Below are positions 49,393 through 61,809 of a DNA stretch of 64,000 nt, in pieces. Every line of letters begins with the position of its first letter. The stretch's first letter is position 1. This DNA comes from Pseudomonas sp. ACM7. Its GTDB lineage: Bacteria > Pseudomonadota > Gammaproteobacteria > Pseudomonadales > Pseudomonadaceae. Position numbers and translations under genes: made by a program. The stretch spans positions 3,901,435 through 3,965,434 of the forward strand of contig NZ_CP024866.1 in the NCBI RefSeq assembly GCF_004136015.1, given 5' to 3'. The notes below the pieces were generated by a model that saw nothing but the letters and a program-made list of their open reading frames with translations, was not told the origin of the DNA and searched no databases.

Positions 49393-49439
49393 TTGGTTTT
49401 GGGTTGTTTGTAAAATTGCGTTTCTCCATTGAGAACTCC

Positions 49440-50123
49440 ATGTCCCAACCCATCGGCCAACCCGCCTTCGTGCTCCACAGTCGCGCCTACCGCGAAAACA
49501 GCGCGCTGGTGGATTTCCTCACGCCGCAAGGTCGGCTGCGGGCGGTGTTGCGTAGTGCTCGGGGCAAGGCCGGGACCCTGGCGCGGCCGTTCGTGCCGCT
49601 GGAAGTCGAGTTCCGTGGGCGTGGTGAGTTGAAGAACGTCGGTCGCATGGAAAGCGCCGGTGTTTCAACCTGGCTCAATGGTGAAGCGCTGTTCAGTGGT
49701 CTCTACCTCAATGAGCTGTTGATTCGGCTGTTGCCGTCCGAAGACCCGCATCCCGCTGTGTTTGACCACTACGCCGCGACCCTGCTTGCGCTTGCCGAAG
49801 GTCGTCCGCTGGAACCGTTGTTGCGTTCCTTCGAGTGGCGGCTGCTCGATGATCTCGGTTATGGCTTCGCCCTGGCCACCGACATCCATGGCGATCCCAT
49901 CGCGCCGGACGGTCTCTACCGTTTGCAAGTGGATGCGGGGCTCGAACGGGTCTACCTGCTGCAACCCGGTCTGTTCAACGGCACCGAACTGTTGGCCATG
50001 GCCGATGCAGATTGGTCAGCCCCTGGCGCACTATCGGCAGCCAAGCGATTGATGCGCCAGGCACTGGCCGTTCATCTGGGCGGTCGTCCCTTGGTGAGTC
50101 GCGAGTTGTTTCGCAAGCCATAG
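49440..50123 (+). CDS. recO: DNA repair protein RecO
   Basis: The product is 227 residues from ATG at 49440. The N-terminal OB-fold begins [22 protein letters not shown] and the C-terminal part is alpha-helical ([18 protein letters not shown]). RecO loads RecA onto SSB-coated gaps with RecR. Its TAG stop codon is formed by the first bases of the 161-bp hairpin element that follows. It is cut off from era by a REPIN but keeps the conserved era-recO-pdxJ order. Confidence 0.95.
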   Translation: MSQPIGQPAFVLHSRAYRENSALVDFLTPQGRLRAVLRSARGKAGTLARPFVPLEVEFRGRGELKNVGRMESAGVSTWLNGEALFSGLYLNELLIRLLPSEDPHPAVFDHYAATLLALAEGRPLEPLLRSFEWRLLDDLGYGFALATDIHGDPIAPDGLYRLQVDAGLERVYLLQPGLFNGTELLAMADADWSAPGALSAAKRLMRQALAVHLGGRPLVSRELFRKP

Positions 50124-50281
50124 GGTCTGTTGATGCTTGGCAGCGGCCGCGCCGGGCGCCCACTTGGCGCAGGGCTGCGTTGCTCGGAACTTATTTGGAA
50201 CAACCAAACTACGTTCCTCGCGCCTTGCCCTGCACCAAGTGGTCATCCGTCGCGGCCGCTGCCAAACATCAACAGACCCTA
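50121..50281. repeat. 161-bp near-perfect inverted-repeat element (MITE-like)
   Basis: The outer arms TAGGGTCTGTTGATG (50121-50135) and CATCAACAGACCCTA (50267-50281) are exact complements. Pairing continues inward with small mismatches through TTGGCAGCGGCCGCG, then CACTTGG and CTGCG segments. The whole region could fold into one long hairpin. No transposase is inside, so it resembles a miniature non-autonomous element. The recO TAG stop lies within its first bases, and the pdxJ ribosome-binding site is 40 bp past its end. Confidence 0.75.
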
Positions 50282-50332
50282 TCTCCCCGTGTATGCTGTG
50301 CGCCGAACTTTTCCATTTTCAGGAGCGCTTCC

Positions 50333-51076
50333 GTGACCACCAGCAATCGCATTCTTCTTGGCGTGAACATCGACCATGTTGCCACCCTGCGTCAGGCCCG
50401 GGGCACGCGCTATCCGGATCCGGTCAAGGCAGCACTGGACGCGGAAGAGGCGGGCGCTGACGGCATTACCGTGCACCTGCGCGAAGACCGTCGGCACATT
50501 CAGGAGCGCGACGTGTTGCTGCTCAAGGATGTGCTGCAAACCCGCATGAACTTCGAAATGGGCGTAACCGAAGAAATGATGGCGTTCGCCGAACGCATTC
50601 GTCCGGCGCACATTTGCCTGGTGCCGGAAACCCGTCAGGAGCTGACGACCGAAGGTGGTCTGGACGTGGCGGGGCAGGAAGCGCGGATCAAGGCTGCGGT
50701 GGATCGCCTGGCGAAAATCGGCTGTGAAGTGTCGCTGTTCATTGATGCTGACGAGCGGCAGATTGAAGCGTCCCATCGTGTTGGTGCGCCGGCTATTGAG
50801 CTGCATACCGGTCGTTATGCCGATGCCGAGACGCCGACCGATGTGGCTGAAGAGCTCAAGCGTGTGGCGGATGGCGTGGCGTTTGGTCTGGCTCAAGGTT
50901 TGATCGTCAACGCTGGCCACGGTCTGCACTATCACAACGTTGAAGCTGTCGCGGCGATCAAAGGCATCAACGAACTGAACATCGGCCACGCGCTGGTGGC
51001 TCATGCGTTGTTCGTCGGGTTCAAGTCGGCAGTGTCGGAGATGAAGGCATTGATCCTGGCCGCCGCAAAAGCCTAA
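50333..51076 (+). CDS. pdxJ: Pyridoxine 5'-phosphate synthase
   Basis: The product is 247 residues from GTG at 50333, with AGGAG 8 bp upstream. The TIM-barrel opening [34 protein letters not shown] and the C-terminal [14 protein letters not shown] are typical. It joins aminoacetone 3-phosphate and deoxyxylulose 5-phosphate to form PNP in vitamin B6 synthesis. Confidence 0.97.
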   Translation: MTTSNRILLGVNIDHVATLRQARGTRYPDPVKAALDAEEAGADGITVHLREDRRHIQERDVLLLKDVLQTRMNFEMGVTEEMMAFAERIRPAHICLVPETRQELTTEGGLDVAGQEARIKAAVDRLAKIGCEVSLFIDADERQIEASHRVGAPAIELHTGRYADAETPTDVAEELKRVADGVAFGLAQGLIVNAGHGLHYHNVEAVAAIKGINELNIGHALVAHALFVGFKSAVSEMKALILAAAKA

Positions 51077-51093
51077 AGCCAAACACCAAACCC

Positions 51094-51183
51094 TGTGGGA
51101 GCGGGCTTGCTCGCGAATGCGGTTTAACATTCAACATCTTCGTTGACTGATACACCGCTTTCGCGAGCAAGTCCGCTCCCACA
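51094..51183. repeat. REPIN 7 (90 bp, GCGGGC type)
   Basis: TGTGGGAGCGGGCTTGCTCG and its complement, with one mismatch in the right arm (GTCCGC). It lies between converging pdxJ and mltF. Confidence 0.9.
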
Positions 51184-51202
51184 TTGGATCTAGGTTGTTC
51201 TG

Positions 51203-52937
<1,735 letters not shown>

Positions 52938-55900
52938 ATGTTGATCCTGCGCGGCGCTCCTGCCCTTTCTGCCTTTCGCCACAGCAAACTCCTTGAGCAA
53001 CTGAGCCAGAAGGTCCCGGCTGTCAGCGGCTTGTATGCTGAATTCGCTCACTTCGCCGAAGTTACCGGCGTCCTGACCGGCGACGAACAGCAGGTGCTCG
53101 CGCGCCTTCTGAAGTACGGCCCAAGTGTTCCGGTACAAGAGCCAACCGGTCGTCTGTTCCTGGTGTTGCCGCGGTTCGGCACCATCTCGCCATGGTCCAG
53201 TAAAGCCAGCGACATCGCTCGCAACTGCGGCCTGACGAAAATCCAGCGCCTGGAACGCGGCATCGCGTTCTACGTCGCCGGCCAGTTCAGCGACGCCGAA
53301 GCGCAACTGATCGCAGGCGCGCTGCACGACCGCATGACCCAGATCGTCCTCGGCAACCTTGAACAAGCCGCCGGCCTGTTCAGCCATGCCGAGCCAAAGC
53401 CCCTGACCGCGATCGACGTGCTGGGTGGCGGCCGCGCCGCGCTGGAAAAAGCCAACACCGAGCTGGGCCTGGCCCTGGCCGAAGACGAAATCGACTACCT
53501 GGTCAACGCCTTCGTCGGCTTGAAGCGCAACCCGCACGACATCGAACTGATGATGTTCGCCCAGGCGAACTCCGAGCACTGCCGTCACAAGATCTTCAAC
53601 GCCAGTTGGGATATCGACGGTCAGAGCCAGGAAAAAAGCCTGTTCGGCATGATCAAGAACACTTACGTGATGCACAGCGAAGGCGTTCTGTCGGCTTATA
53701 AGGACAACGCTTCGGTGATCGTCGGCAACGTCGCCGGCCGTTTCTTCCCGGACCCTGAAACCCGCCAATACGGTGCGGTGCAGGAGCCGGTGCACATCCT
53801 GATGAAAGTCGAAACACACAACCACCCGACCGCGATTGCCCCGTTCCCGGGCGCATCCACCGGTTCCGGTGGCGAGATTCGTGACGAAGGCGCAACCGGT
53901 CGCGGTGCCAAGCCAAAGGCTGGCCTGACCGGTTTCACCGTGTCCAACCTGCAAATCCCGGGCTTCGAACAGCCGTGGGAAGTGCCGTACGGCAAGCCTG
54001 AGCGCATCGTTACCGCGCTGGACATCATGATCGAAGGCCCACTGGGTGGTGCCGCGTTCAACAACGAATTCGGTCGTCCGGCCCTGACCGGTTACTTCCG
54101 TACCTTCGAACAGTCGATCACCACCCCGCGTGGCGACGAAGTTCGCGGATACCACAAGCCGATCATGCTGGCCGGCGGTATGGGTAACATCCGTGCCGAA
54201 CACGTACAGAAAGGCGAGATCACCGTTGGCTCCAAGCTGATCGTGCTCGGCGGCCCGGCGATGCTGATCGGTCTGGGCGGCGGCGCCGCTTCCTCCATGG
54301 CCACCGGCACCAGCTCGGCAGACCTGGACTTCGCTTCCGTACAGCGCGAAAACCCTGAGATGGAGCGTCGCTGCCAGGAAGTCATCGACCGTTGCTGGCA
54401 ACTGGGTGACAAGAACCCGATCAGCTTCATCCACGACGTCGGCGCGGGCGGTCTGTCCAACGCCTTCCCGGAACTGGTCAACGATGGCAACCGTGGCGGT
54501 CGCTTCGAACTGCGCAACATTCCAAACGACGAGCCGGGCATGGCCCCGCACGAAATCTGGAGTAACGAATCCCAGGAGCGTTACGTTCTGGCGGTCGGCC
54601 CGGCTGACTTCGAACGCTTCCAGGCGATCTGCGAGCGCGAGCGTTGCCCGTTTGCCGTTGTTGGCGAAGCCACTGCCGAGCCGCAACTGACCGTCACCGA
54701 CAGTCACTTCGGCAACAGCCCGGTGGACATGCCACTGGAAGTGCTGCTGGGCAAAGCCCCGCGCATGCACCGTTCGGCCGTTCGCGAAAACGAACTGGGC
54801 GACGATTTCGATCCGTCGACCCTCGAGATTGCAGACTGCGTCGAACGCGTTCTGCATCACCCGGCCGTGGCGAGCAAAAGCTTCCTGATCACCATCGGCG
54901 ACCGCACCATCACCGGCCTCGTGGCCCGTGATCAGATGGTCGGCCCGTGGCAGGTTCCGGTAGCCGACGTTGCCGTCACCGCCACCAGCTTCGACGTTTA
55001 CACCGGTGAAGCCATGGCCATGGGCGAGCGCACTCCGCTGGCTCTGCTGGACGCTCCGGCGTCGGGCCGTATGGCCATCGGCGAAACCCTGACCAACATC
55101 GCGGCTTCGCGCATCAACAAAATCTCCGACATCAAACTGTCGGCCAACTGGATGTCCGCTGCCGGTCACCCAGGCGAAGACGCGCGTCTGTACGACACCG
55201 TTAAAGCGGTCGGCATGGAACTGTGTCCAGAACTGGGCATTACCATTCCGGTGGGCAAGGACTCCATGTCCATGGCCACGCGCTGGAACGATGAAGGCGT
55301 TGACAAGACCGTGACCTCGCCGATGTCCCTGATCGTGACCGGTTTCGCGCCAGTGGCTGACATCCGTCAGACCCTGACGCCGGAACTGCGCATGGACAAG
55401 GGCACCACCGACCTGATCCTGATCGATCTGGGCCGTGGCCAGAACCGCATGGGCGCCTCGATCCTGGCCCAGGTTCACGGCAAGCTCGGTTCGCAAGCGC
55501 CGGACGTCGACGATGCCGAAGACCTCAAAGCCTTCTTCGCCGTGATCCAGGGCCTCAACGCCGACGGTCACCTGCTGGCTTACCACGACCGTTCCGACGG
55601 TGGTCTGCTGACCAGCACCGTGGAAATGGCCTTCGCCGGCCACTGCGGTCTGAGCCTGAACCTCGACGGTCTGGCAGAAACCTCCGCCGACATCGCAGCA
55701 ATCCTGTTCAACGAAGAACTGGGTGCCGTGATCCAGGTTCGTCAGGACGCTACTCCAGACATCCTTGCGCAGTTCAGCGCTGCCGGTCTGGGCGAGTGCG
55801 TGTCGGTGATCGGTCAGCCGATGAACAACGGCCAGATCAACATCACCTTCAACGGCGAAACCGTGTTCGAAGGCCAGCGTCGTCTGCTGCAACGTCAGTG

Positions 55901-56834
55901 GGCTGAAACCAGCTACCAGATCCAGCGTCTGCGTGATAACGCCGACTGCGCCGAACAAGAGTTCGACGTGTTGCTGGAAGAAGACAACCCGGGCCTGAGC
56001 GTCAAGCTGAGCTACGACGTCAACCAGGACGTCGCCGCGCCTTACATCAAGAAAGGCATTCGCCCACAAGTTGCCGTGCTGCGTGAGCAGGGCGTCAACG
56101 GTCAGGTGGAAATGGCGGCCGCGTTCGACCGCGCCGGTTTCAACGCGATTGACGTGCACATGAGCGACATTCTGGCCGGCCGTGTCGACCTGAACGAGTT
56201 CAAAGGCCTGGTGGCGTGCGGTGGTTTCTCCTACGGCGACGTTCTCGGTGCCGGCGAAGGTTGGGCCAAGTCCGCGCTGTTCAACAGCCGCGCTCGCGAT
56301 GCGTTCCAGGGTTTCTTCGAACGTAACGACAGCTTCACCCTCGGTGTGTGCAACGGTTGCCAGATGATGTCCAACCTGCACGAGCTGATCCCGGGCAGCG
56401 AGTTCTGGCCGCACTTTGTGCGTAACCGTTCCGAGCAGTTCGAAGCCCGTGTGGCGATGGTTCAGGTCCAGGAATCGAACTCGATCTTCCTGCAAGGCAT
56501 GGCCGGTTCGCGTATGCCGATCGCTATTGCTCACGGTGAAGGTCATGCCGAGTTCGCCAGCGAAGAAGCGTTGCTGGAAGCCGATCTGTCGGGTTGCGTG
56601 GCGATGCGTTTTGTCGACAACCACGGCAAGGTCACCGAAAACTACCCGGCCAACCCGAACGGCTCGCCGCGCGGGATCACCGGTTTGACCAGCCGCGACG
56701 GTCGCGTAACGATCATGATGCCGCACCCGGAACGTGTGTTCCGCGCGGTGCAGAACTCGTGGCGTTCGGAAGACTGGAACGAAGACGCACCTTGGATGCG
56801 TATGTTCCGTAATGCTCGCGTCTGGGTAAACTAA
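52938..56834 (+). CDS. purL: Phosphoribosylformylglycinamidine synthase (large single-chain PurL)
   Basis: The product is 1298 residues: an N-terminal domain, two ATP-binding AIRS-like halves ([13 protein letters not shown] early, [23 protein letters not shown]) and a C-terminal glutaminase with Cys in [23 protein letters not shown] and the His/Glu of AHGEGHAEF. It converts FGAR and glutamine to FGAM in purine synthesis. A long open frame antisense to it is an artefact of codon bias. Confidence 0.98.
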   Translation: MLILRGAPALSAFRHSKLLEQLSQKVPAVSGLYAEFAHFAEVTGVLTGDEQQVLARLLKYGPSVPVQEPTGRLFLVLPRFGTISPWSSKASDIARNCGLTKIQRLERGIAFYVAGQFSDAEAQLIAGALHDRMTQIVLGNLEQAAGLFSHAEPKPLTAIDVLGGGRAALEKANTELGLALAEDEIDYLVNAFVGLKRNPHDIELMMFAQANSEHCRHKIFNASWDIDGQSQEKSLFGMIKNTYVMHSEGVLSAYKDNASVIVGNVAGRFFPDPETRQYGAVQEPVHILMKVETHNHPTAIAPFPGASTGSGGEIRDEGATGRGAKPKAGLTGFTVSNLQIPGFEQPWEVPYGKPERIVTALDIMIEGPLGGAAFNNEFGRPALTGYFRTFEQSITTPRGDEVRGYHKPIMLAGGMGNIRAEHVQKGEITVGSKLIVLGGPAMLIGLGGGAASSMATGTSSADLDFASVQRENPEMERRCQEVIDRCWQLGDKNPISFIHDVGAGGLSNAFPELVNDGNRGGRFELRNIPNDEPGMAPHEIWSNESQERYVLAVGPADFERFQAICERERCPFAVVGEATAEPQLTVTDSHFGNSPVDMPLEVLLGKAPRMHRSAVRENELGDDFDPSTLEIADCVERVLHHPAVASKSFLITIGDRTITGLVARDQMVGPWQVPVADVAVTATSFDVYTGEAMAMGERTPLALLDAPASGRMAIGETLTNIAASRINKISDIKLSANWMSAAGHPGEDARLYDTVKAVGMELCPELGITIPVGKDSMSMATRWNDEGVDKTVTSPMSLIVTGFAPVADIRQTLTPELRMDKGTTDLILIDLGRGQNRMGASILAQVHGKLGSQAPDVDDAEDLKAFFAVIQGLNADGHLLAYHDRSDGGLLTSTVEMAFAGHCGLSLNLDGLAETSADIAAILFNEELGAVIQVRQDATPDILAQFSAAGLGECVSVIGQPMNNGQINITFNGETVFEGQRRLLQRQWAETSYQIQRLRDNADCAEQEFDVLLEEDNPGLSVKLSYDVNQDVAAPYIKKGIRPQVAVLREQGVNGQVEMAAAFDRAGFNAIDVHMSDILAGRVDLNEFKGLVACGGFSYGDVLGAGEGWAKSALFNSRARDAFQGFFERNDSFTLGVCNGCQMMSNLHELIPGSEFWPHFVRNRSEQFEARVAMVQVQESNSIFLQGMAGSRMPIAIAHGEGHAEFASEEALLEADLSGCVAMRFVDNHGKVTENYPANPNGSPRGITGLTSRDGRVTIMMPHPERVFRAVQNSWRSEDWNEDAPWMRMFRNARVWVN

Positions 56835-56854
56835 AAGCGGGTTAACTAAGCGCT

Positions 56855-57166
56855 GTGTACAAGCTCAGCTTTTTTGTTCCAACCAGTCACGTCGAAGACG
56901 TGAAAAGTGCCGTATTCGCCGCCGGCGGCGGACGAATCGGCGCTTACGACCATTGCGCCTGGCAAGTGCTCGGCCTCGGCCAGTTTCGCCCGTTGGATGG
57001 CAGTCAGCCGTTTATTGGTGAAGCGGGGCAGGTCGAGCAGGTTGAGGAATGGAAGGTTGAGCTTGTCGTGGCGGATGAGCTGATTCGCGCTGTGGTGATG
57101 GCTCTGAAGCAGAGTCATCCCTATGAGACGCCGGCTTATGAGGTGTGGCGGTTGGAGGATTTCTAG
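56855..57166 (+). CDS. NIF3/YqfO C-terminal-like (CutA-fold) protein
   Basis: The product is 103 residues from GTG at 56855. It matches the NIF3/YqfO dimerisation domain: VPTSHVEDVKSAVFAAGGGRIGAYDHCAW and the C-terminal SHPYETPAYEVWRL. It lies 20 bp downstream of purL. Its function is not established. Confidence 0.82.
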   Translation: MYKLSFFVPTSHVEDVKSAVFAAGGGRIGAYDHCAWQVLGLGQFRPLDGSQPFIGEAGQVEQVEEWKVELVVADELIRAVVMALKQSHPYETPAYEVWRLEDF

Positions 57167-57186
57167 TCTTCCTGGCCGCTGAAATG

Positions 57187-57221
57187 AAAAACCCGCTGAA
57201 TTTGCGTTCAGCGGGTTTTTT
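57187..57221 (+). terminator. Rho-independent terminator after the purL unit
   Basis: AACCCGCTGAA (57190-57200) pairs with TTCAGCGGGTT (57207-57217) and runs into T residues to 57221. The loop is 6 nt. Confidence 0.92.
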
Positions 57222-57255
57222 GTTGCCTGAACAATCAATGAATGCATACACCCCT

Positions 57256-57351
57256 TGTAGGAGCTGTCGAGTGAAACGAGGCTGCGATCTTTTGATTTTG
57301 ATTTTTCAAGATCAAAAGATCGCAGCCTCGTTTCACTCGACAGCTCCTACA
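57256..57351. repeat. Inverted repeat, GTAGGAGCTGTCGAGTGAAAC type, copy 1
   Basis: TGTAGGAGCTGTCGAGTGAA and its complement face each other around an ATTTTGATTTTTCAAGAT-type spacer. It lies 12 bp 3' of the nagE stop. A second copy at 61685-61786 shares the same sequence variant. Confidence 0.85.
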
Positions 57352-57363
57352 GAGGGCGTGGGT

Positions 57364-59079
57364 TTAAACCTTGGCACTCACCTCACTGCGATTCACCAAC
57401 GCATTCAGCGCATCATTCAAACTCGCTGCCTTGTCGCCAACCAACAGATGCCAAACCCCACCTTCCAACTGACTCACACCCTGGCATCCCAGCGCCTTCA
57501 GATCACATTCCGACAACGCCTTGCCATCTGCCAGTTGCAATCGAATCCGGGTCATGGCGATGCAATCCATCTGCAACACGTTCTCGCCACCGCCCAACGC
57601 ATTCAGCCATTGCTGCGCTTCTGAATTCGCCACCGCCGCAGGTTTCGGCGCATCGATAACAGCAGGAGGGGAGGAAACAAGTGCGCGCCCCAATGCAGGC
57701 ATCGCCAAGCGAATCTCATCGGCAATGCTGTCGGCCATCGGCCCGACCACGACCTGCAAACTCCCACCCTTGCCCGGACGCACCACCGCCATCGCACCCA
57801 GCGCTTTCAACTCCACATCGTTTACCTTGTTGCGATCCACCATGTCCAGCCGCAACCGAGTGGTGCACGCACCCACGGTGATCAAATTCTGCGCACCACC
57901 CAGCGCCTTAATGTAAGCCCCGGCCCGTTCATTCTCGGCGATGACTACTTTGTCGCCCTTCAGAACATCTTCGCGCCCTGGCGTCTTCAAGTTGAAACGA
58001 CGAATGCAGAAATCAAACACCACGTAGTAGATCACCGCATACGCCAGGCCGACCGGTACCATCAACCAGCCGTTGGTGGATTTTCCCCAGCCGAGAATCA
58101 TGTCGATCAAACCACCGGAAAACGTAAACCCGAGGTGAATGTTCAGCAGGTTGGTGATCGCCATCGACAGGCCAGTCAGCAACGCATGCACGAGATAAAG
58201 CAGCGGCGCGAGGAACATGAAGGCGAATTCTATCGGCTCAGTCACACCGGTTAAAAACGACGTCAGCGCCATCGACAGGAAGATCCCGCCCATGACTTTG
58301 CGGCGCTCCGGCAAAGCATTGCGGTACATCGCCAGGCAGGCGGCCGGGAGGCCGAAGATCATCATCGGGAACATGCCGGTCATGAACTGGCCGCCCTTCG
58401 GGTCACCGGCGAAGTAGCGCGACAGGTCGCCGGTGACGATGGCGCCCGTGGTCGGATCAGTGAAGTTGCCGAAGACGAACCACGCCATGTTGTTGAGGAT
58501 GTGGTGCAGCCCGGTGACGATCAGCAGGCGGTTGAAAACGCCAAAGACGAACGCGCCGAAGCTGCCGCTTTCCATCATCAACGTGCCGAAGCTGTTGATG
58601 CCGTGCTGGATGGGTGGCCAGATCAAGCCGAAGATGACGCCCAGGCCGACGGCGGCGAACCCGGTGACAATCGGCACGAACCGCCGTCCGCCAAAGAACG
58701 CCAGGTACTCCGGCAGTTTGATGTCCTTGAAACGGTTGTACAGCGCGCCTGCCATCAAGCCGCTGACGATCCCGGCGAGCATGCCCATGTTGATGCTCGC
58801 GTCGAGCACCTTGAGGGTGGAGATCATCACCAGATAGCCAATGACTCCGGCGAGGCCTGCGGTGCCGTTGTTGTCCTTGGCGAAACCGACCGCGATGCCG
58901 ATGGCGAAGATCATCGCCAGGTTGGCGAAGATGACTTGGCCGGCGTCGTGGATGATCGCGATGTTCAGCAGGTCGGTGTCGCCCAGGCGCAGCAACAGGC
59001 CGGCGATCGGCAGGATCGCGATCGGCAGCATCAGCGCGCGGCCGAGGCGTTGCAGGCCTTCGATGAAGTATTGGTACAT
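57364..59079 (-). CDS. nagE: N-acetylglucosamine-specific PTS EIICB
   Basis: The product is 571 residues. An EIIC membrane domain (about 1-360) with the substrate-loop segment MFPMMIFGLPAACLAMYRNALPERR is followed by an EIIB domain with phospho-Cys405 in GACTTRLR. A further EIIB-like module has Cys506 in DCIAMTRIRLQL. There is no EIIA, which the neighbouring EI-HPr-EIIA protein supplies. It takes up GlcNAc as GlcNAc-6-phosphate. It is the last gene of the nag operon. Confidence 0.93.
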   Translation of the reverse strand: MYQYFIEGLQRLGRALMLPIAILPIAGLLLRLGDTDLLNIAIIHDAGQVIFANLAMIFAIGIAVGFAKDNNGTAGLAGVIGYLVMISTLKVLDASINMGMLAGIVSGLMAGALYNRFKDIKLPEYLAFFGGRRFVPIVTGFAAVGLGVIFGLIWPPIQHGINSFGTLMMESGSFGAFVFGVFNRLLIVTGLHHILNNMAWFVFGNFTDPTTGAIVTGDLSRYFAGDPKGGQFMTGMFPMMIFGLPAACLAMYRNALPERRKVMGGIFLSMALTSFLTGVTEPIEFAFMFLAPLLYLVHALLTGLSMAITNLLNIHLGFTFSGGLIDMILGWGKSTNGWLMVPVGLAYAVIYYVVFDFCIRRFNLKTPGREDVLKGDKVVIAENERAGAYIKALGGAQNLITVGACTTRLRLDMVDRNKVNDVELKALGAMAVVRPGKGGSLQVVVGPMADSIADEIRLAMPALGRALVSSPPAVIDAPKPAAVANSEAQQWLNALGGGENVLQMDCIAMTRIRLQLADGKALSECDLKALGCQGVSQLEGGVWHLLVGDKAASLNDALNALVNRSEVSAKV

Positions 59080-59125
59080 GGCGGTTCTCCCTGTGTTCTT
59101 TTTGTTTTAGAGCTGTTGTAGTTGT

Positions 59126-61642
59126 TCAGCTCAGAGGCCATTGCTGGTGACAGGCGTGACGCACCGCGCTGGCGCTGCTCAACTTGAGCAGGTCCTGGCT
59201 GATGCGTCGGCATTCGCTCGCGTCCAGGTGGCGGACGCGGTCCTTGATTTCACCGATCTGCACCGGGCTGACCGACAACTCGCTGACGCCCAGGCCGATC
59301 AGTACCGGCGTGGCCAGCGGATCGGAGGCCAGCGCGCCGCAGACACCGACCCAACGGTTATGCACCGCAGCACCGGCGCAGGTCTGGGCGATCAGCCGCA
59401 GCAGCGCCGGGTGCATGGCGTCGACCCGCGAAGCGAGGCCAGCGTGGTCGCGGTCCATGGCCAAGGTGTATTGCGACAAGTCGTTGGTGCCGATGGACAG
59501 GAAGTCCGCATGCTCTGCAAGCTGCTCGGCCAGCAGTGCGGCGGCGGGGACTTCGATCATCACGCCCAGCTCCGGGCGCTCACTCACACCAAGTTCAGTG
59601 CACAACGCGTCGAGACGCTGGCGGATGTGCAGCAACTCATCGACTTCGGTCACCATCGGCAACAGGATCCGGCAGCGCGACAGCGGGCTGACATGCAGCA
59701 AGGCGCGCAATTGTTGGTCGAGGATTTCCGGGCGGACCTGAGCCAGGCGAATACCGCGCAGGCCAAGCACGGGATTGGCTTCAGCCGGGAGCGGCAGGTA
59801 GTCGAGTTGTTTGTCTCCGCCGACGTCGATGGTGCGAATGATCACCGACTTGTCGCCCATGGCGTCGAGCACGGCTTGGTAGGCCATGCGTTGTTCCTGT
59901 TCGTCTGGCGCGGTGTTGCGATCCACAAACAGAAACTCGGTACGCAGCAAGCCGACGCCGTCGGCGCCATTGGCCAGGGCATCAGCCGCTTCGGCGCTGG
60001 AAGCCACATTGGCGGCGACTTCAATCTGCAAACCGTCGAGCGTCAGCGCCGGGGTGTGTGCCTGAGCCTGTTGCTCGGCGCGGCGCTGTTGATGATCGAG
60101 TTGTGCTTGATGCACTTCGGCCAAACGTTCGGCATTTGGCATCAGTTCGAGGCGACCACCATCGGCATCCAGCACAACCGCTTGGCCTTGCTGCTGATCT
60201 AGCAGCGTAGAACCCAGCGCGACCATGCACGGCAAGCCTTTGCCTCGCGCGAGAATCGCCACGTGGGAAGTCGCACCGCCCTCGGCCATGCACAACCCGG
60301 CGACACCTTGCTGGCTCAGTTGCAGCAGATCGGACGGCGTCAGTTCATGGGCGGCGACGATGGCGCCGGCCGGCACGTCGTAGTGCCAGGTTTCGCCGAG
60401 CAGGGCACGCAGCACGCGTTGTTTGAGGTCGCGCAGATCGTTGGCGCGTTCGGCCAACAACGGGCTGCCGAGTTGCTGGAGCACCTCGCACTGCACGTCG
60501 ATCGACTGGCTCCAGGCGTGGGTTGCGGCCATGCCCTGGTTGATGGAGGTGTTCGCCGCGTCTAGCAACGCCGGGTCTTCGAGCAGGGCGAGGTGTGCGG
60601 CGAAGATCGCTTCTTCGTCGGTGTTTTTATGTTTCCTGGCTTGGGCCAGTGTGTGGTCGATTTCACTGCGTACGACGGTCAGCGCGGTATCGAGAGCGTG
60701 CAGCTCTTGCTCGGGATCATGGTTGCCGGCGTCCACCGGCAGGCTGATAGCTGTCAAGCGGAACAACGGCCCGCCAACCAGACCGGGAGCGGCGCAGACG
60801 CCGTGCAGCACACCCGCTTCGGCCGCTCGAGTGCGTCGGGCAATCGGTGTCGGCGCGGCGGCGTGGCTGTCTTCGGCCAGTGCTGTGGATAACGCGATCA
60901 GCAACGCTTGCAACGCGGCTTCGGCGTCCGGGCCCTGGCAGCTGACCTGAACCTCGTCCTGCTCGCCGACGGCCAAACCCATCAGTCCGATCAAGCTGTC
61001 GCAGGTCGCCGATTTGCCAGCGAAATGCAGCTGCGATTTGCTCTTGAAACCTTGCGCTGTCTGACGAATCAGCGCTGCCGGACGAGCATGCAAACCGCCA
61101 CGATGGGCGATGCGAACGTAGCCGTGAATTTCTTCCCCGGAGAGCTCCGCTTCAGCCTGCGCGCCCGACGCGTGCCGACGAATGATGTGCAGCAATGGCT
61201 CGCCAACTTTTACCGACTTCAGCGTGATTGGCCGCGCCTGAAAGTCCTGGCTGTTGGTCAGGATCATCAGGCTGACCAGGCTTTTGCACTGTTGCGCGAC
61301 CTTGTCCAGGTCATAGCGCAACAGCGGCTGGCCGTTGCTGACCCGCGCACCTTCCTTGACCAGCATCGAGAAGCCTTCGCCCTGCAACTCGACCGTGTCG
61401 AGGCCCAGGTGCAGCAGCAATTCGGCGCCGTTGTCGGCACGCAATGTGACGGCGTGGCCGGTGCGGGCAACGTGCACCACGATGCCGGCGCACGGGGCGT
61501 GGAGGGTGTCGTTCAGCGGATCGATGGCGATCCCGTCGCCCATGGCGCCGCTGGCGAACACCGGGTCCGGGACTTTGGCGAGCGTGAGCACCGGGCCGCT
61601 GAGCGGGGCGCTGAGGGTCAGCTCTTTATTATTGTTGTGCAT
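59126..61642 (-). CDS. PTS fusion protein EIIA-HPr-EI (nag system)
   Basis: The product is 838 residues. An EIIA(Glc)-like domain (about 1-160) keeps the two histidines at 63 and 78, 15 residues apart, with active His78 in LLLHLG. An HPr domain (about 172-255) has His185 in GLHARPAAL. An EI domain (about 278-838) has phospho-His460 in GGATSHVAIL and a C-terminal PEP-binding barrel. The single protein passes phosphate from PEP to NagE. It is 46 bp upstream of nagE and corresponds to the P. aeruginosa nagF-type gene. Confidence 0.94.
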   Translation of the reverse strand: MHNNNKELTLSAPLSGPVLTLAKVPDPVFASGAMGDGIAIDPLNDTLHAPCAGIVVHVARTGHAVTLRADNGAELLLHLGLDTVELQGEGFSMLVKEGARVSNGQPLLRYDLDKVAQQCKSLVSLMILTNSQDFQARPITLKSVKVGEPLLHIIRRHASGAQAEAELSGEEIHGYVRIAHRGGLHARPAALIRQTAQGFKSKSQLHFAGKSATCDSLIGLMGLAVGEQDEVQVSCQGPDAEAALQALLIALSTALAEDSHAAAPTPIARRTRAAEAGVLHGVCAAPGLVGGPLFRLTAISLPVDAGNHDPEQELHALDTALTVVRSEIDHTLAQARKHKNTDEEAIFAAHLALLEDPALLDAANTSINQGMAATHAWSQSIDVQCEVLQQLGSPLLAERANDLRDLKQRVLRALLGETWHYDVPAGAIVAAHELTPSDLLQLSQQGVAGLCMAEGGATSHVAILARGKGLPCMVALGSTLLDQQQGQAVVLDADGGRLELMPNAERLAEVHQAQLDHQQRRAEQQAQAHTPALTLDGLQIEVAANVASSAEAADALANGADGVGLLRTEFLFVDRNTAPDEQEQRMAYQAVLDAMGDKSVIIRTIDVGGDKQLDYLPLPAEANPVLGLRGIRLAQVRPEILDQQLRALLHVSPLSRCRILLPMVTEVDELLHIRQRLDALCTELGVSERPELGVMIEVPAAALLAEQLAEHADFLSIGTNDLSQYTLAMDRDHAGLASRVDAMHPALLRLIAQTCAGAAVHNRWVGVCGALASDPLATPVLIGLGVSELSVSPVQIGEIKDRVRHLDASECRRISQDLLKLSSASAVRHACHQQWPLS

Positions 61643-61684
61643 GGCTCGGTCTCATCAGTAAAAACGGTTCGGATCAACTCGCCC

Positions 61685-61786
61685 TGTAGCAGCTGTCGAG
61701 TGAAACGAGGCTGCGATCTTTTGATCTTGTTTTTAAAAATCTAAAGTCAAAAGATCGCAGCCTCGTTTCACTCGACAGCTCCTACA
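61685..61786. repeat. Inverted repeat, GTAG(G/C)AGCTGTCGAGTGAAAC type, copy 2
   Basis: The left arm TGTAGCAGCTGTCGAGTGAA and the right arm complementary to GTAGGAGCTGTCGAGTG surround an AT-rich spacer. It lies within the nag operon, between the deaminase and EI-HPr-EIIA genes. Confidence 0.85.
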
Positions 61787-61809
61787 GAAGTTTTCGTGCG
61801 GCCTTCGAG

